A stretch of DNA of 64,000 nt from assembly GCF_035961655.1 (NCBI RefSeq), contig NZ_CP108393.1:4731001-4795000 (forward strand), given 5' to 3'. Positions 41,539-50,061 of the stretch are shown here, one piece after another. Under the pieces are notes generated by a model. It saw nothing but the letters and a program-made list of their open reading frames with translations. It did no database searches and was not told where the DNA came from. How positions within the stretch are numbered: position 1 is the stretch's first letter; the number at the start of each line of letters is the position of its first letter. A program made the position numbers and the translations under genes. This stretch comes from Streptomyces sp. NBC_01317. GTDB lineage: Bacteria > Actinomycetota > Actinomycetes > Streptomycetales > Streptomycetaceae.

Positions 41539-42537
41539 CTACGGCTCCAGCACGACCTTCCCCATCGTCGCCCTCGTCTCCAGCGCCCGGTGTGCCGCCG
41601 CCGCCTCGGCGAGCGGGAAGCGCTGTACGGCGGGGCGCAGCCGGCCGGCCGCCGCCTCCGCCAGGGAGCGCTCCTCCAGGACCCGTACGTCCCCGCCCGC
41701 CCTGCTCAGCATCACCGGGCCGAGGACGGACTCGGACGTGATGGACCTGGCGGCCAGCTCCTCGTCCGTGAAGGTCAGCGGGGAACCGCCGTGCGGGCCC
41801 TCACCCGACCAGCCGAAGACCACGTGCCGGCCGCCCTTGGCGAGGAGGCCGACCGCGGCGAGGGCGGTGGCGCCGCCCACGGAGTCGAAGACGACGGTGG
41901 CGCCGCGTTCGCCCAGACGGCCGCGGACCCGGTCGGGCCAGTCGGGGCGCGTGTAGTCCACGGCGAGATCGGCGCCGTTGTCCGTGACGGCCGCGACCTT
42001 CGCGGGGCCGCCCGCGAGGCCCACGACGGTGGCGCCGAGGTTCTTCGCGTACTGGACGAGGAGGGTGCCGATGCCGCCGGCCGCCGCCGTCACCACGGCG
42101 ATGTCGCCGGGGCCCAGGTCGGTGAACTGGAGGATGCCCATCGTCGTACGGCCCGTCCCGATCATCGCGACCGCCTGAGCCGCGTCGAGGTTCGACGGGA
42201 TCTCGTGCAGCCGGGCGGCGTCCGTGACGGCCAGTTCGGCGTAGCCGCCGGGGACCATGCCGAGGTGCGCGACGACCTGCCTGCCGAGCCAGCCGGGGTC
42301 GACGCCCGCGCCGAGCGACTCGACCGTACCCGCGACCTCACGGCCGGGGATCGTGGGCAGCTCGGCCGGGGCGGGGAAGGGGCCCGGCATGCCCTGGCGC
42401 AGGGCCGTGTCCAGCAGGTGCACCCCGGCGGCGGCGACGGCGATACGGACCTGGCCGGGGCCGGGGACGGGATCGCCGGTCCTCTCGTACGTGAGGTTCT
42501 CGGCCGGGCCGAAGGCGTGGAGGCGGACGGCGTGCAT
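41539..42537 (-). CDS. zinc-free MDR/quinone oxidoreductase-like protein
   Basis: 332 residues. Alcohol-dehydrogenase-like N-domain (MHAVRLHAFGPAENLTYERTGDPVPGPGQVRIAVAAAGVHLLDTALRQG, GREVAGTVESLGAGV) and Rossmann domain AVVTAAAGGIGTLLVQYAKNLGATVVGLAGG. The structural and catalytic zinc cysteines of true alcohol dehydrogenases are absent, so it belongs to the NADPH:quinone reductase group. GGGAG lies upstream of the ATG. It is the upstream neighbour of the exporter in the same direction, but the exporter has its own operators, so the two are not clearly co-transcribed. Confidence 0.87.
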   Translation of the reverse strand: MHAVRLHAFGPAENLTYERTGDPVPGPGQVRIAVAAAGVHLLDTALRQGMPGPFPAPAELPTIPGREVAGTVESLGAGVDPGWLGRQVVAHLGMVPGGYAELAVTDAARLHEIPSNLDAAQAVAMIGTGRTTMGILQFTDLGPGDIAVVTAAAGGIGTLLVQYAKNLGATVVGLAGGPAKVAAVTDNGADLAVDYTRPDWPDRVRGRLGERGATVVFDSVGGATALAAVGLLAKGGRHVVFGWSGEGPHGGSPLTFTDEELAARSITSESVLGPVMLSRAGGDVRVLEERSLAEAAAGRLRPAVQRFPLAEAAAAHRALETRATMGKVVLEP

Positions 42538-42570
42538 GGTGGGCTCCCTGGGGGCCGGGGGTGGTCTGGG

Positions 42571-42646
42571 ACGGCCAGTGATCCGGTACGGCCAGTGCTC
42601 CGGTACGACCGGTGCTCTGGTACGACCAGTGGCCTGGTACGGCCAG
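42571..42646. repeat. 17-bp tandem repeat, about 4.5 copies
   Basis: Units ACGGCCAGTGATCCGGT, ACGGCCAGTGCTCCGGT, ACGACCGGTGCTCTGGT, ACGACCAGTGGCCTGGT and a final ACGGCCAG follow each other exactly between the FAD-oxidoreductase and quinone-reductase genes. Each unit holds an imperfect CCAG/CTGG symmetry, so it could be an array of operator-like sites in the quinone-reductase promoter. Confidence 0.85.
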
Positions 42647-42655
42647 CCTCCGACG

Positions 42656-43831
42656 TCAAGCGCGCTTGAGGTCAAGGGTGTGCCGTACGGACAGGCGCTC
42701 GACCGCAAGCGCCGCCGCCGTGATCCCGCTGTGGAACGACACCTCCGACAGCACGCCCGGCGCCGCCACCTGATCGCCCGCCAGATAGATCCCGTCGCCC
42801 CGGTCGATACGCGGCCGGTCCCGCCACGTCGTGCCCGGCAGGTCCACGGCGCCCGTACGCCCGGTCGCGAGGGAGTCGCGCCGCCAGGTGACCCGCTCGC
42901 GCCAGCCGGGGAACCCCAGGTCGAGCAGGTGCTCGGCGCGTGCCGTCCCCTCGTCCTTGGACGCGCCGGGCCCGACCGGGAACTGCCCCTGGAGCAGCTG
43001 CTCACCGGCCGGCGCCAGGGACGGATCCTGGGCCGTGAACCGTTCGAGCCACGCGGGGGCGTCCAGTCCGGACACGATGTACGGATCGCCCCGGCGCGTA
43101 CGCAGCGCCAGGTCCAGCAGGACCGTACGGCCGCCGGTCCACCGCAGACTCTCGTCACCGAGCAGGCGGCGGGCGGCGTCCATGGAGGTGGCGACGATGA
43201 CAGGCCCGTCCTCGGGCAGGGCCTCGACGCGGGCGGCGGTCTCGATCCGTACCCCCAGGTTCCAGGCCCGCGCCGCCATCCGGTCGACCACCTGGCCCCA
43301 GCCGCCCACGGGGAAGCGGGCCTCCGGCGGAACGGCGGTGGCCCGGCGCAACCGCTCCTGGACGAACGCGGCGGAGAGCGAACCGGGATCGTGGTGGAAG
43401 AGGGCGACGGCGGCATAGTGCGCGGCGGCGCGGGCCGCCTCCGGGCCCGCGACGGAGGTCGCCCAGGTCAGGAAGTCGGCGTCCACCGGAGCGTGTGCCG
43501 TCCTACGGAGGGCGAGCTTGAACAGCCCGAGGGGTGGGGTCCTGCGCAGGACCCCACCCCGGTGGAAGAAGAAACGGGAACCCTCGCGCAGGGGTGGCAG
43601 ACCGGCGGTGGGGCCGAGCAGGCCCCGCCGCTCCAGCCAGGCCCGGTGCGGCCCGCGCCGGTACAGCGCGTGCGGACCGTCGTTGGTGAGGTAGGGGCCC
43701 TCGGCGGTACGGGCGCGTCCGCCGAGGGTGTGGTGCGCCTCGTGGAGGGTCACGCGGGCACCTGATTCGGCGGCGGTGATGGCGGCGGTCAGTCCGGCGA
43801 AACCGCCTCCGACGACAGTGATGCGATCCAT
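42656..43831 (-). CDS. NAD(P)/FAD-dependent oxidoreductase (phytoene-desaturase/amine-oxidase fold)
   Basis: 391 residues. ITVVGGGFAGLTAAITAAESGARVTLHEAHHTLGGRARTA is the FAD-binding start with the GGRA motif; PYLTNDGPHALYRRGPH follows as in carotenoid-desaturase relatives. The C-terminal GDGIYLAGDQVAAPGVLSEVSFHSGITAA holds the second FAD contact. Substrate unknown. Its 3' end is followed by the tandem repeat at 42571 and the quinone reductase gene. Confidence 0.82.
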   Translation of the reverse strand: MDRITVVGGGFAGLTAAITAAESGARVTLHEAHHTLGGRARTAEGPYLTNDGPHALYRRGPHRAWLERRGLLGPTAGLPPLREGSRFFFHRGGVLRRTPPLGLFKLALRRTAHAPVDADFLTWATSVAGPEAARAAAHYAAVALFHHDPGSLSAAFVQERLRRATAVPPEARFPVGGWGQVVDRMAARAWNLGVRIETAARVEALPEDGPVIVATSMDAARRLLGDESLRWTGGRTVLLDLALRTRRGDPYIVSGLDAPAWLERFTAQDPSLAPAGEQLLQGQFPVGPGASKDEGTARAEHLLDLGFPGWRERVTWRRDSLATGRTGAVDLPGTTWRDRPRIDRGDGIYLAGDQVAAPGVLSEVSFHSGITAAALAVERLSVRHTLDLKRA

Positions 43832-43970
43832 GGCTGCTGCTCCCCGTTCTCGGTCCTGGTTCTCGGTCCTGCTCGGTTCTTCGCGTCCTCCTACGGATGT
43901 GACGGTCGCGGGCCCCCGAGATGTGACATCGGGGATCGGCGTTGTCAGTGCTGTGCGTCACCATGGGGGC

Positions 43971-44672
43971 ATGGTGCGGAAGACGGCGAAGGCGACGAAG
44001 AGCGGACCGGTGGCGAGGCGGCCGGAGGTACGGCTGCCGCCGCTGATGCCGTACGACGCCGAGGGCGGCGGCGGCCTGGAGCCGGACGGGGACTACGACG
44101 GGCTGGAGTTCAAGGAGGTCGACCTGGCGGGGCAGGAGGGGCCGGGCTCGCGGTTCATGGACTGCGCGCTGCGGGAGTGCGGTCTCGACGGGACGGAGCT
44201 GGCCCGCGCGCGTTTTATCGACTCCGTGCTGAGCGGCGTACGGGGGGTGGGGACGGACCTGTCGGGGGCGTCGCTGCGGGACGTGGAGGTGCTGGACGCG
44301 CGCCTGGGCGGGACGCAGCTGCACGGCGCGGTGCTGGAGCGGGTGCTGTTCCGGGGCGGGAAGATCGACTACCTGAACCTGCGCAACGCCCGCCTCAAGG
44401 ATGTGGTGTTCGAGGGCTGCTTCCTGTCGGAGCCGGATTTCGGGGGCGCGGTGCTGGAGCGGGTCGAGTTCCGGGACTGCGTGCTGCGGCAGGCGGACCT
44501 GAGCGGGGTGCGGATGACGGACGTCGACCTGCGGACGGTCGCGGAGCTGGACATCGCGCGGGGGCTGGACCGGCTGGCGGGGGCCGTGATCAGCTCGGCG
44601 CAACTGCTCCAGCTGGCACCGGCGTTCGCGGCGCAGATCGGGGTGCGGGTGGAGGACACGCTGGAGTCGTAG
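43971..44672 (+). CDS. pentapeptide-repeat protein
   Basis: 233 residues. From about residue 45 to 185 it repeats A(D/N)LxX-type pentapeptides: LEFKEVDLAG, FMDCALRECGLDGTEL, ARFIDSVLSG, VGTDLSGASLRDVEVLDARLGGTQLHGAVLERVLFRGG, LNLRNARLKDVVFEGCFLSEPDFGGAVLERVEFRDCVLRQADLSGVRM, forming a right-handed quadrilateral helix. The N-terminus is basic (MVRKTAKATKSG). DNA-mimic proteins of this fold protect gyrase from quinolones, but most have no known role. It is divergent from the oxidoreductase. Confidence 0.85.
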   Translation: MVRKTAKATKSGPVARRPEVRLPPLMPYDAEGGGGLEPDGDYDGLEFKEVDLAGQEGPGSRFMDCALRECGLDGTELARARFIDSVLSGVRGVGTDLSGASLRDVEVLDARLGGTQLHGAVLERVLFRGGKIDYLNLRNARLKDVVFEGCFLSEPDFGGAVLERVEFRDCVLRQADLSGVRMTDVDLRTVAELDIARGLDRLAGAVISSAQLLQLAPAFAAQIGVRVEDTLES

Positions 44673-44701
44673 CGCGACGACGCCGATGACGGATCGAGGC
44701 C

Positions 44702-45238
44702 ATGGAGCCAGCCACGCACATCACCCCCCTCACACACATCACGCCCCGCACACCTCTCACGCCTCTCACGCACATCGTGGTGCAACGCATACGCACGTCG
44801 TGGACGAAGGAGTCCCGGGGTGGCCGTGGAGCGGTCCTGAGGAGCGCGGCGCCGGAGGCCTTCCCGATACCGACGGGTGTGTCCTCCGGCCTGCACGAGG
44901 TCTCGTTGGAGGAGTACGCCTCGTTCCGCCCGGAGGTTCGGCTGGGGGACCTGGCGGAGTGCGGGATCGCTCTCCAGGAACAGGAGGCGGACGGATTCCT
45001 GACGGTGGGCCCGCCAACGCTGCTCCCGGGCGGCGTGCCGCGACGCGACTGGCGGCGTCCGGCCGTGCGGCTGGCCCCGGGCGAGTGGGCGCGGTGGCAG
45101 ATCAACTACCGCTTCGGCGGGAACACCAACTGGACCTACCGGCTGGACACGTTCAACGTCGCTTACGGCCCCCCGACGCCCAAGGTGTTCCTGGGCGAAC
45201 CGGCCCACGGCGTGGACGAGCGCGGGTCCCTGCGCTGA
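44702..45238 (+). CDS. hypothetical protein with repetitive N-terminus
   Basis: 178 residues if the ATG at 44702 is used (GAGG just upstream). The first 25 residues are a Thr/Pro/His run (THITPLTHITPRTPLTPLTHI) coded by a short repeat and look unlike a natural protein start; the conserved part seems to begin near FPIPTGVSSGLHEVSLEEYASFRPEVRL. The C-terminal half (ARWQINYRFGGNTNWTYRLDTFNVAYGPPTPKVFLGEP) looks like a folded beta-rich domain. I recognise similar Streptomyces hypotheticals of about 110-130 residues but no function. The true start may be about 50 codons downstream. Confidence 0.55.
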   Translation: MEPATHITPLTHITPRTPLTPLTHIVVQRIRTSWTKESRGGRGAVLRSAAPEAFPIPTGVSSGLHEVSLEEYASFRPEVRLGDLAECGIALQEQEADGFLTVGPPTLLPGGVPRRDWRRPAVRLAPGEWARWQINYRFGGNTNWTYRLDTFNVAYGPPTPKVFLGEPAHGVDERGSLR

Positions 45239-45264
45239 AACCCGCTCGACGTGCCAGGACATTA

Positions 45265-45302
45265 CGAAGGCCCCGACCCGGGGGGAGGAGTCGGAGCCTT
45301 CG
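45265..45302. terminator. bidirectional terminator
   Basis: A 13-bp stem with one mismatch, outer arms CGAAGGC/GCCTTCG and inner CCGAC/GTCGG, lies 26 bp after the hypothetical gene. The rest of the gap to 45495 holds a direct repeat of CGACCCGGGGGGA (45274 and 45388) and no gene. Confidence 0.65.
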
Positions 45303-45495
45303 GTGTGCGCCCAGGACACGGCCTTGAGGTGGGGGGAGGAAGCGGTTGCCTGCTTCCCGGCCAATGCCCCGGCAATCTTCGTGTGCCCGACCCGGGGGGA
45401 TGTACGCCTGCGGATCCGCGAAACGATGGGTGGGCTGTGTGGGCACTGTGTTGTGAAGGTGTGACGCCCCAGGTCAGCGCGCGACGGCCGCCGGA

Positions 45496-45993
45496 TCAGA
45501 TGCGGGGGAACCGCGACTGGAGGTCCCAGACGATCGGGTTGTCGGCGAGGCCCTCGTGCAGGTCGGACAGATCGGCGATCAGGTCGTGCAGGAAGTCCCG
45601 CGCCTCGCGGCGCAGCAGCCGGTGCCCGAAAGTCAGCGGGGGCTCGTCGCCGGGCATCCAGTCGGCCTCCACGTCGACCCACCCGAACCGCCGGGCGAAC
45701 AGCATCCGGTCCGCCGACTCGGTGAAGTCCAACTCGGCATACTGCGGCTTCGCCGCCCGCGCGCCCCGCGGATCGAGGTCGAGCTGCTCGACGATGTCGC
45801 ACAGGGCCCAGGCGAAGTCGAGCACCGGCACCCATCCCCAGGCCGTGGACACTTCCCGGTCCGCCTTGGTGTCGGCGAGATAGACGTCCCCGCAGAACAG
45901 GTCGTGCCGCAGCGACCGTACGTCCGCCATGCGGTAGTCGGTCTGCGGAGGATCGGGAAAGCGCCGGGAGAGGGAGTAACCGATGTCGAGCAC
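45496..45993 (-). CDS. conserved hypothetical protein
   Basis: 165 residues from the GTG at 45993, chosen because VLDIGYSLSRRFPDPP reads like a natural start; the frame continues to a GTG at 46080 without a ribosome site. No signal peptide or TM helix. Contains VRSLRHDLFCGDVYLADTKADREVSTAWGWVPVLDFAWALCDIVEQLD and LTFGHRLLRREARDFLHDLIADLSDLHEGL, a mixed alpha/beta protein rich in Trp and Asp. Function unknown; the pattern recalls immunity-type proteins of contact systems, but I see no toxin nearby. Confidence 0.6.
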   Translation of the reverse strand: MLDIGYSLSRRFPDPPQTDYRMADVRSLRHDLFCGDVYLADTKADREVSTAWGWVPVLDFAWALCDIVEQLDLDPRGARAAKPQYAELDFTESADRMLFARRFGWVDVEADWMPGDEPPLTFGHRLLRREARDFLHDLIADLSDLHEGLADNPIVWDLQSRFPRI

Positions 45994-46169
45994 GCGCCCG
46001 ATGGTGTCACGCCGATTCACCCACCCGGCCCCGGGATGGGAGAGTCGAGAAACCCCGGCCCCGCACCGGAGAAACGTCACCGCTCACACGTTCGAGTGAC
46101 GGCTTACGGTTTCACTCGCGGCCGTCGCCTCTAGGCTGGGAGTGTCGCACTGCGCGAAGGAGGTATGCC

Positions 46170-46674
46170 GTGGCACTGCCTGTTCCGGAGTACGAGCCGT
46201 ACGAGCCGAATGAGCTGTACGAAGAAGAGAATGACCTGCTCGACCACAGGAAAATTGCCAGGCTGGTCAAGGGCAGGATCGAAGCCCTGTCCGTGGAAGA
46301 CGCCTTCGACATGTTCAGTGCGGTTGCCCCTCAGGGGTGGCGCGTGGAATTCAGGCAGGGTCGTGCCCGACCTGGTCATCGCCCCCAAGGGCAGCTTCGC
46401 GGATGAGCTGGAGTACCACGACCCGGCACCCGTGTTGCTTGTCGCCGAGGTCACCTCGCGATCCACTGCGGAAAACGACCGCGTGAAGAAGATCCGGGGG
46501 TACGCCCGCGCGGCCATCCCCATCTACCTGCTCGTCGACAGGGAAGCGAACCAGGCCGTGCTGTGCACGATCCCCGTGGGCGAGGACTACAAGCGCAAGG
46601 TTCCGTACAAGCTGTCCGAGAAGATCCCCCTCCCCGCGCCCTTCGGCTTCGACCTCGACACCGCCGAGTTCTGA
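46170..46674 (+). pseudogene. Uma2-family endonuclease, internal deletion
   Basis: A good ribosome site (GAAGGAGGT, 5 bases before GTG 46170) starts a protein of the Uma2 layout up to GWRVEF. At about 46350 the frame shifts and the rest (GRVVPDLVIAPKGSFADELEYHDPAPVLLVAEVTSRSTAENDRVKKIRGYARAAIPIYLLVDREANQAVLC) continues in another frame. Uma2 proteins normally have about 50-60 residues between these parts, including the LIEGEI...VVPP region, which are gone. Both halves keep good coding quality, so the lesion is recent. Confidence 0.85.
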
Positions 46675-46718
46675 CCGCCTGAAACGAAGCCGGAGGCGTC
46701 AAGGCCTAGCATCGGCGG

Positions 46719-48104
46719 ATGCGTCGGTACGTGGTCTCCTCGGTCTCCGCGGTCGCCCTGTTCGGGGTGGTCGGTGGGTGTGGTGGGGCGGGCGGCGGGA
46801 ACGGGAGCGCGGCGCCGGACGTGTCCGGGAGCGGTGGGGTGGGGGATCCGTATTTTCCCGGGCTCGGGAATGGGGGGTACGACGTCTCGCACTATGGGCT
46901 CACGCTTGACTACGTCCCTGCCACCCGGCACCTCGACGGCACCGCCGTCATCACCGCGCGGGCCACACAGGACCTCACCGGCTTCCACCTCGACCTCGCC
47001 GGGATGGACGTCGCGTCCGTGACCGTGGACGGGCGGCGGGCCGTCGTCGGCCGTGACGGTACGGAGCTGATCGTGCGGCCGCGTGAGGCACTGGAGCGCG
47101 GGGAGACCTTCCGTACCGTCGTCAGGTACTCCGGCGTCCCGCGCCGCATCACCGACCCCGACGGGTCCGCCGAGGGCTGGCTCGCCTCCGGGCGGCGGGT
47201 GGTCGCGCTGGGGGAGCCGACCGGGTCGATGACATGGTTCCCCGGCAACCACCACCCCGGCGACAAGGCGTCCTACGACGTCGACATCACCGTGCCCGCC
47301 GGCACCGAGGCCGTCTCCAACGGGGAGCCGGTCGGCCGGCGGACCAGCGGCGGCCGGACCGCGTTCCGCTGGCGGAGCACCGAGCCGATGGCCAGTTACC
47401 TCGCCACCCTCGCCATCGGCCCGTACCGCGTGCACGAGGTGAAGGGCCCCCTGCCGCTCTACACCGCCGTCGATCCCGGCGCGGGCAAGGCCGGGGCCGA
47501 TCTGGTCGCCGCGCTGCCCGGGATTTTGACGTGGGAGGAGAAGACCTTCGGCCCCTACCCCTTCTCCTCCGCCGGTGTGATCATCGGGCGCAAGGCCGAC
47601 GCCGGATACGCCCTGGAGACCCAGACCCGCCCCTTCCTCCCCGGCCCGACCGACGTCAGCACGCTGGTCCACGAGCTGGCCCACCAGTGGTTCGGCGACT
47701 CCGTGACGCCCGAGTCCTGGCAGGACATGTGGCTCAACGAGGGCTTCGCGACCTACGCGGAGTGGCTCTGGGCGGCGGACCACGGGGGTATGCCGGTGGC
47801 GGAGAGTTTCACCGAGGCGTACGACGACGAGGAGAACTGGGCCTTCCCGCCCGCCGATCCGCCCACCGCCGCCGACCTCTCCGAGCCGCCGGTGTACGGG
47901 CGCGGCGCGATGGTCCTCCAGCGGGTACGGGACGCGGTGGGCGACGCCACGTTCTTCCGGATCGTACGGGGCTGGGCGCGGACGCACCGTCATGGCAACG
48001 CCTCCACCGCCGACTTCACGGCGTACGTGGAGAAGGAGTCCGGACGGGAGCTGTCGGAGGTCTGGGACAGCTGGCTGTACGGGGACGGCAGGCCCGACCT
48101 GTAG
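46719..48104 (+). CDS. M1-family metallopeptidase, lipoprotein
   Basis: 461 residues. Lipoprotein signal MRRYVVSSVSAVALFGVVGGC with Cys 21, then a Gly/Ser linker. An N-terminal beta domain (HYGLTLDYVPATRHLDGTAVITARAT) precedes the thermolysin-like catalytic domain with HELAHQWFG at 318-326 (zinc His 318/322, catalytic Glu 319) and the third ligand in WLNEGFATYAEWL. The second half of the M1 fold is shorter than in classical aminopeptidase N, as usual for this short bacterial group. Extracytoplasmic aminopeptidase, anchored to the membrane. Stands alone. Confidence 0.88.
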   Translation: MRRYVVSSVSAVALFGVVGGCGGAGGGNGSAAPDVSGSGGVGDPYFPGLGNGGYDVSHYGLTLDYVPATRHLDGTAVITARATQDLTGFHLDLAGMDVASVTVDGRRAVVGRDGTELIVRPREALERGETFRTVVRYSGVPRRITDPDGSAEGWLASGRRVVALGEPTGSMTWFPGNHHPGDKASYDVDITVPAGTEAVSNGEPVGRRTSGGRTAFRWRSTEPMASYLATLAIGPYRVHEVKGPLPLYTAVDPGAGKAGADLVAALPGILTWEEKTFGPYPFSSAGVIIGRKADAGYALETQTRPFLPGPTDVSTLVHELAHQWFGDSVTPESWQDMWLNEGFATYAEWLWAADHGGMPVAESFTEAYDDEENWAFPPADPPTAADLSEPPVYGRGAMVLQRVRDAVGDATFFRIVRGWARTHRHGNASTADFTAYVEKESGRELSEVWDSWLYGDGRPDL

Positions 48105-48115
48105 AAGGCGGACGC

Positions 48116-48658
48116 TCACAACGCCTTGCGCAGGAGCCGGCACCGGTGGCCCCGCCTCCGGTCCGGGCGGCGGCCCGTCTCCTCGTACCCGAGCGCCGTC
48201 CAGAAGGCGACGGCCCCGGTGTTCGCCTCCGCGACCGAGAGCCTGACACCGCTGTGCCCCGCCGTGCGGAACCGGTCCTCGACGCGTCCGGCCAGCCCCC
48301 GCCCGTACCCGGAGCGCCGCTCGCGGCCGTGCACCATCAGCAGGGCGATCCACGGGTCGGGGTCCGGTACGGCGCCGGCCCCGGAGGGCCCGGACACCTG
48401 GTCCGGGTCGTGGGCCAGGACCACCGCGACCGCCACGAGCCGCCCCGCCGAACGGGCCAGCAGCACCTCCGCGTCCGGGTGCGCAAGATCGTCGGCGAGC
48501 GAGACCGCGACGTCCTCGGGGCGGATGCGCGCCGGGTCCGGGAAGTCCCCGCCGAGCTGCTGGAACGCGCGGTCCGAGGCGTAGAAGCCCGCCAGCTCCG
48601 TCAGCAGCTCCCCGGGCAGGGCGCGGGCCTCACCGGCCGTCACCACGTCGACGATCAT
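48116..48658 (-). CDS. GNAT N-acetyltransferase
   Basis: 180 residues. Sequence IVDVVTAGEARALPGELLTELAGFYASDRAF starts the fold, RLVAVAVVLAHDPDQ and WIALLMVHGRERRSGYGRGLAGRVEDRFRTAG carry the acetyl-CoA site (RRSGYG), and LSVAEANTGAVAFWTALGYEETGRRP ends it. Substrate unknown. The end lies 11 bp from the end of the M1 peptidase gene on the other strand. Confidence 0.85.
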   Translation of the reverse strand: MIVDVVTAGEARALPGELLTELAGFYASDRAFQQLGGDFPDPARIRPEDVAVSLADDLAHPDAEVLLARSAGRLVAVAVVLAHDPDQVSGPSGAGAVPDPDPWIALLMVHGRERRSGYGRGLAGRVEDRFRTAGHSGVRLSVAEANTGAVAFWTALGYEETGRRPDRRRGHRCRLLRKAL

Positions 48659-48738
48659 GCGGGCAGGCTACCGGCGGCCACCGCCACGGGGACGTACGGA
48701 CGCACGCGCGGGCACGAGGACATGGTGGCCCCGACGCC

Positions 48739-48770
48739 GGTGGGCCCCCGGCCGAAGCCGGGGGCCCACC
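48739..48770. terminator. terminator after terD
   Basis: Perfect 14-bp stem GGTGGGCCCCCGGC with complement and a CGAA tetraloop, 21 bp past the terD stop on the minus strand. Confidence 0.8.
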
Positions 48771-48791
48771 GGGGCGTGACGGAGAGACGGG

Positions 48792-49367
48792 TCAGAGGTT
48801 GACGCCGAAGTCCGTGGCGATACCGACCAGGCCCGAGGCGTACCCCTGGCCCACCGCGCGGAACTTCCACTCCGCGCCGTTGCGGTACAGCTCGCCGAAG
48901 ACCATCGCGGTCTCGGTGGCGGCGTCCTCGCTCAGGTCGTAGCGCGCCAGCTCCGCGCCGCCGGCCTGGTTGACGATGCGGATGTACGCGTTCCGCACCT
49001 GGCCGAAGTTCTGGCTGCGGGTCTCGGCGTCGTAGATGGAGACCGGGAAGACGATCTTGTCGACCTCGGCGGGCAGGCCCGCCAGGTTGACGTTGATCGC
49101 CTCGTCGTCGCCGTCGCCTTCGCCCGTACGGTTGTCACCCGTGTGGACGATCGTCTGGTCCGGCGTCGACTTGTTGTTGAAGAAGACGAAGTGGCCGTCG
49201 GAGACGACCTTCCCGGCCGCGGTGACGGCGATCGCCGAGGCGTCGAGGTCGAAGTCGGTGCCGGTGGTGGTACGGACGTCCCAGCCGAGGCCGACGGTGA
49301 CAGCGGTCAGGCCCGGTGCCTCCTTGGTGAGCGAGACGTTGCCGCCCTTGGACAGGCTTACAGCCAT
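48792..49367 (-). CDS. terD: TerD-family calcium-binding stress protein
   Basis: 191 residues from the ATG at 49367 (GAAAGGGA upstream); the frame extends but the family start [20 protein letters not shown] is at this ATG. All TerD hallmarks are present: [98 protein letters not shown], and the acidic DGDDE calcium site. Such proteins are abundant in Streptomyces and take part in tellurite, phage and osmotic stress responses. It is a stand-alone copy; compare the TerD domain fused to a nuclease at 33943. Confidence 0.93.
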   Translation of the reverse strand: MAVSLSKGGNVSLTKEAPGLTAVTVGLGWDVRTTTGTDFDLDASAIAVTAAGKVVSDGHFVFFNNKSTPDQTIVHTGDNRTGEGDGDDEAINVNLAGLPAEVDKIVFPVSIYDAETRSQNFGQVRNAYIRIVNQAGGAELARYDLSEDAATETAMVFGELYRNGAEWKFRAVGQGYASGLVGIATDFGVNL

Positions 49368-49577
49368 GGGATGTCCCTTTCGTTGTCGTGTGCGGGCTTC
49401 GAGCTGTCCCGAAGTTACCGTCACCCGGCATAACGCAGGCAGAGGACCGGGAGGTTCCACACCTCTTTACTTTCTTTACCCGAAAGGTCCCCAGGAGGGT
49501 CCCTGGGAGGGGCCTCCGCCCGTTCCCGCGCCGAAAAGAGGGTGACGGAACCACCGCGGACACGGGACCATGGGGGC

Positions 49578-50009
49578 ATGTCCGGGCCCTCGTACGTCAT
49601 CCGCGGTTCGGTCTCCCTGCCGGAGGCCGAGCTCATGTGGCGTTTCTCGCGCTCCTCGGGCCCCGGCGGCCAGCACGTGAACACCAGCGACTCCCAGGTG
49701 GAGCTGCGCTTCGACCTCGCGAAGACGGAGGCGCTGCCGCCGGTCTGGAAGGAGCGGGCGCTGGAGCGGCTGGAGAGCCGGCTGGTCGGAGGCGTGATCA
49801 CCGTACGCTCGTCGGAGCACCGCTCACAGTGGCGCAACCGCGAGACGGCGGCCGTCCGGCTCACGGCCCTGCTGGCCGAGGCCACGGCCCCGCCGCCCCG
49901 GGCGCGCCGCAAGGGCAAGATCCCGCGCGGGCTCAACGAGCGCAGGCTCCGGGAGAAGAAGCAGCGGGCGGAGACGAAGCGCGGCCGCACGGGCCGCGAC
50001 TGGACCTGA
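49578..50009 (+). CDS. arfB: ArfB/YaeJ-like peptide-release factor for stalled ribosomes
   Basis: 143 residues from the ATG at 49578. The catalytic GGQ motif is in RSSGPGGQHVNTSDSQVELRFD, and the basic tail (RKGKIPRGLNERRLREKKQRAETKRGRTGRDW) fits into the empty mRNA channel of a stalled ribosome. ArfB hydrolyses peptidyl-tRNA on non-stop complexes. The codon-recognition domains of RF1/RF2 are absent, as expected. Divergent from terD. Confidence 0.88.
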   Translation: MSGPSYVIRGSVSLPEAELMWRFSRSSGPGGQHVNTSDSQVELRFDLAKTEALPPVWKERALERLESRLVGGVITVRSSEHRSQWRNRETAAVRLTALLAEATAPPPRARRKGKIPRGLNERRLREKKQRAETKRGRTGRDWT

Positions 50010-50061
50010 CGGTCCGAGCCGGGCCTGTGGTCCGAGCCGGACCCGACAGCCGACCCCGCCC

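Noticed and set aside
42571..42646. CRISPR array
   Set aside because: Units are 17 bp with no spacers between them; no cas genes anywhere in the window.
45303..45495. Structured RNA or short gene beside the terminator
   Set aside because: A 13-bp direct repeat is present, but no tRNA-like or riboswitch-like pairing and no frame with a ribosome site.
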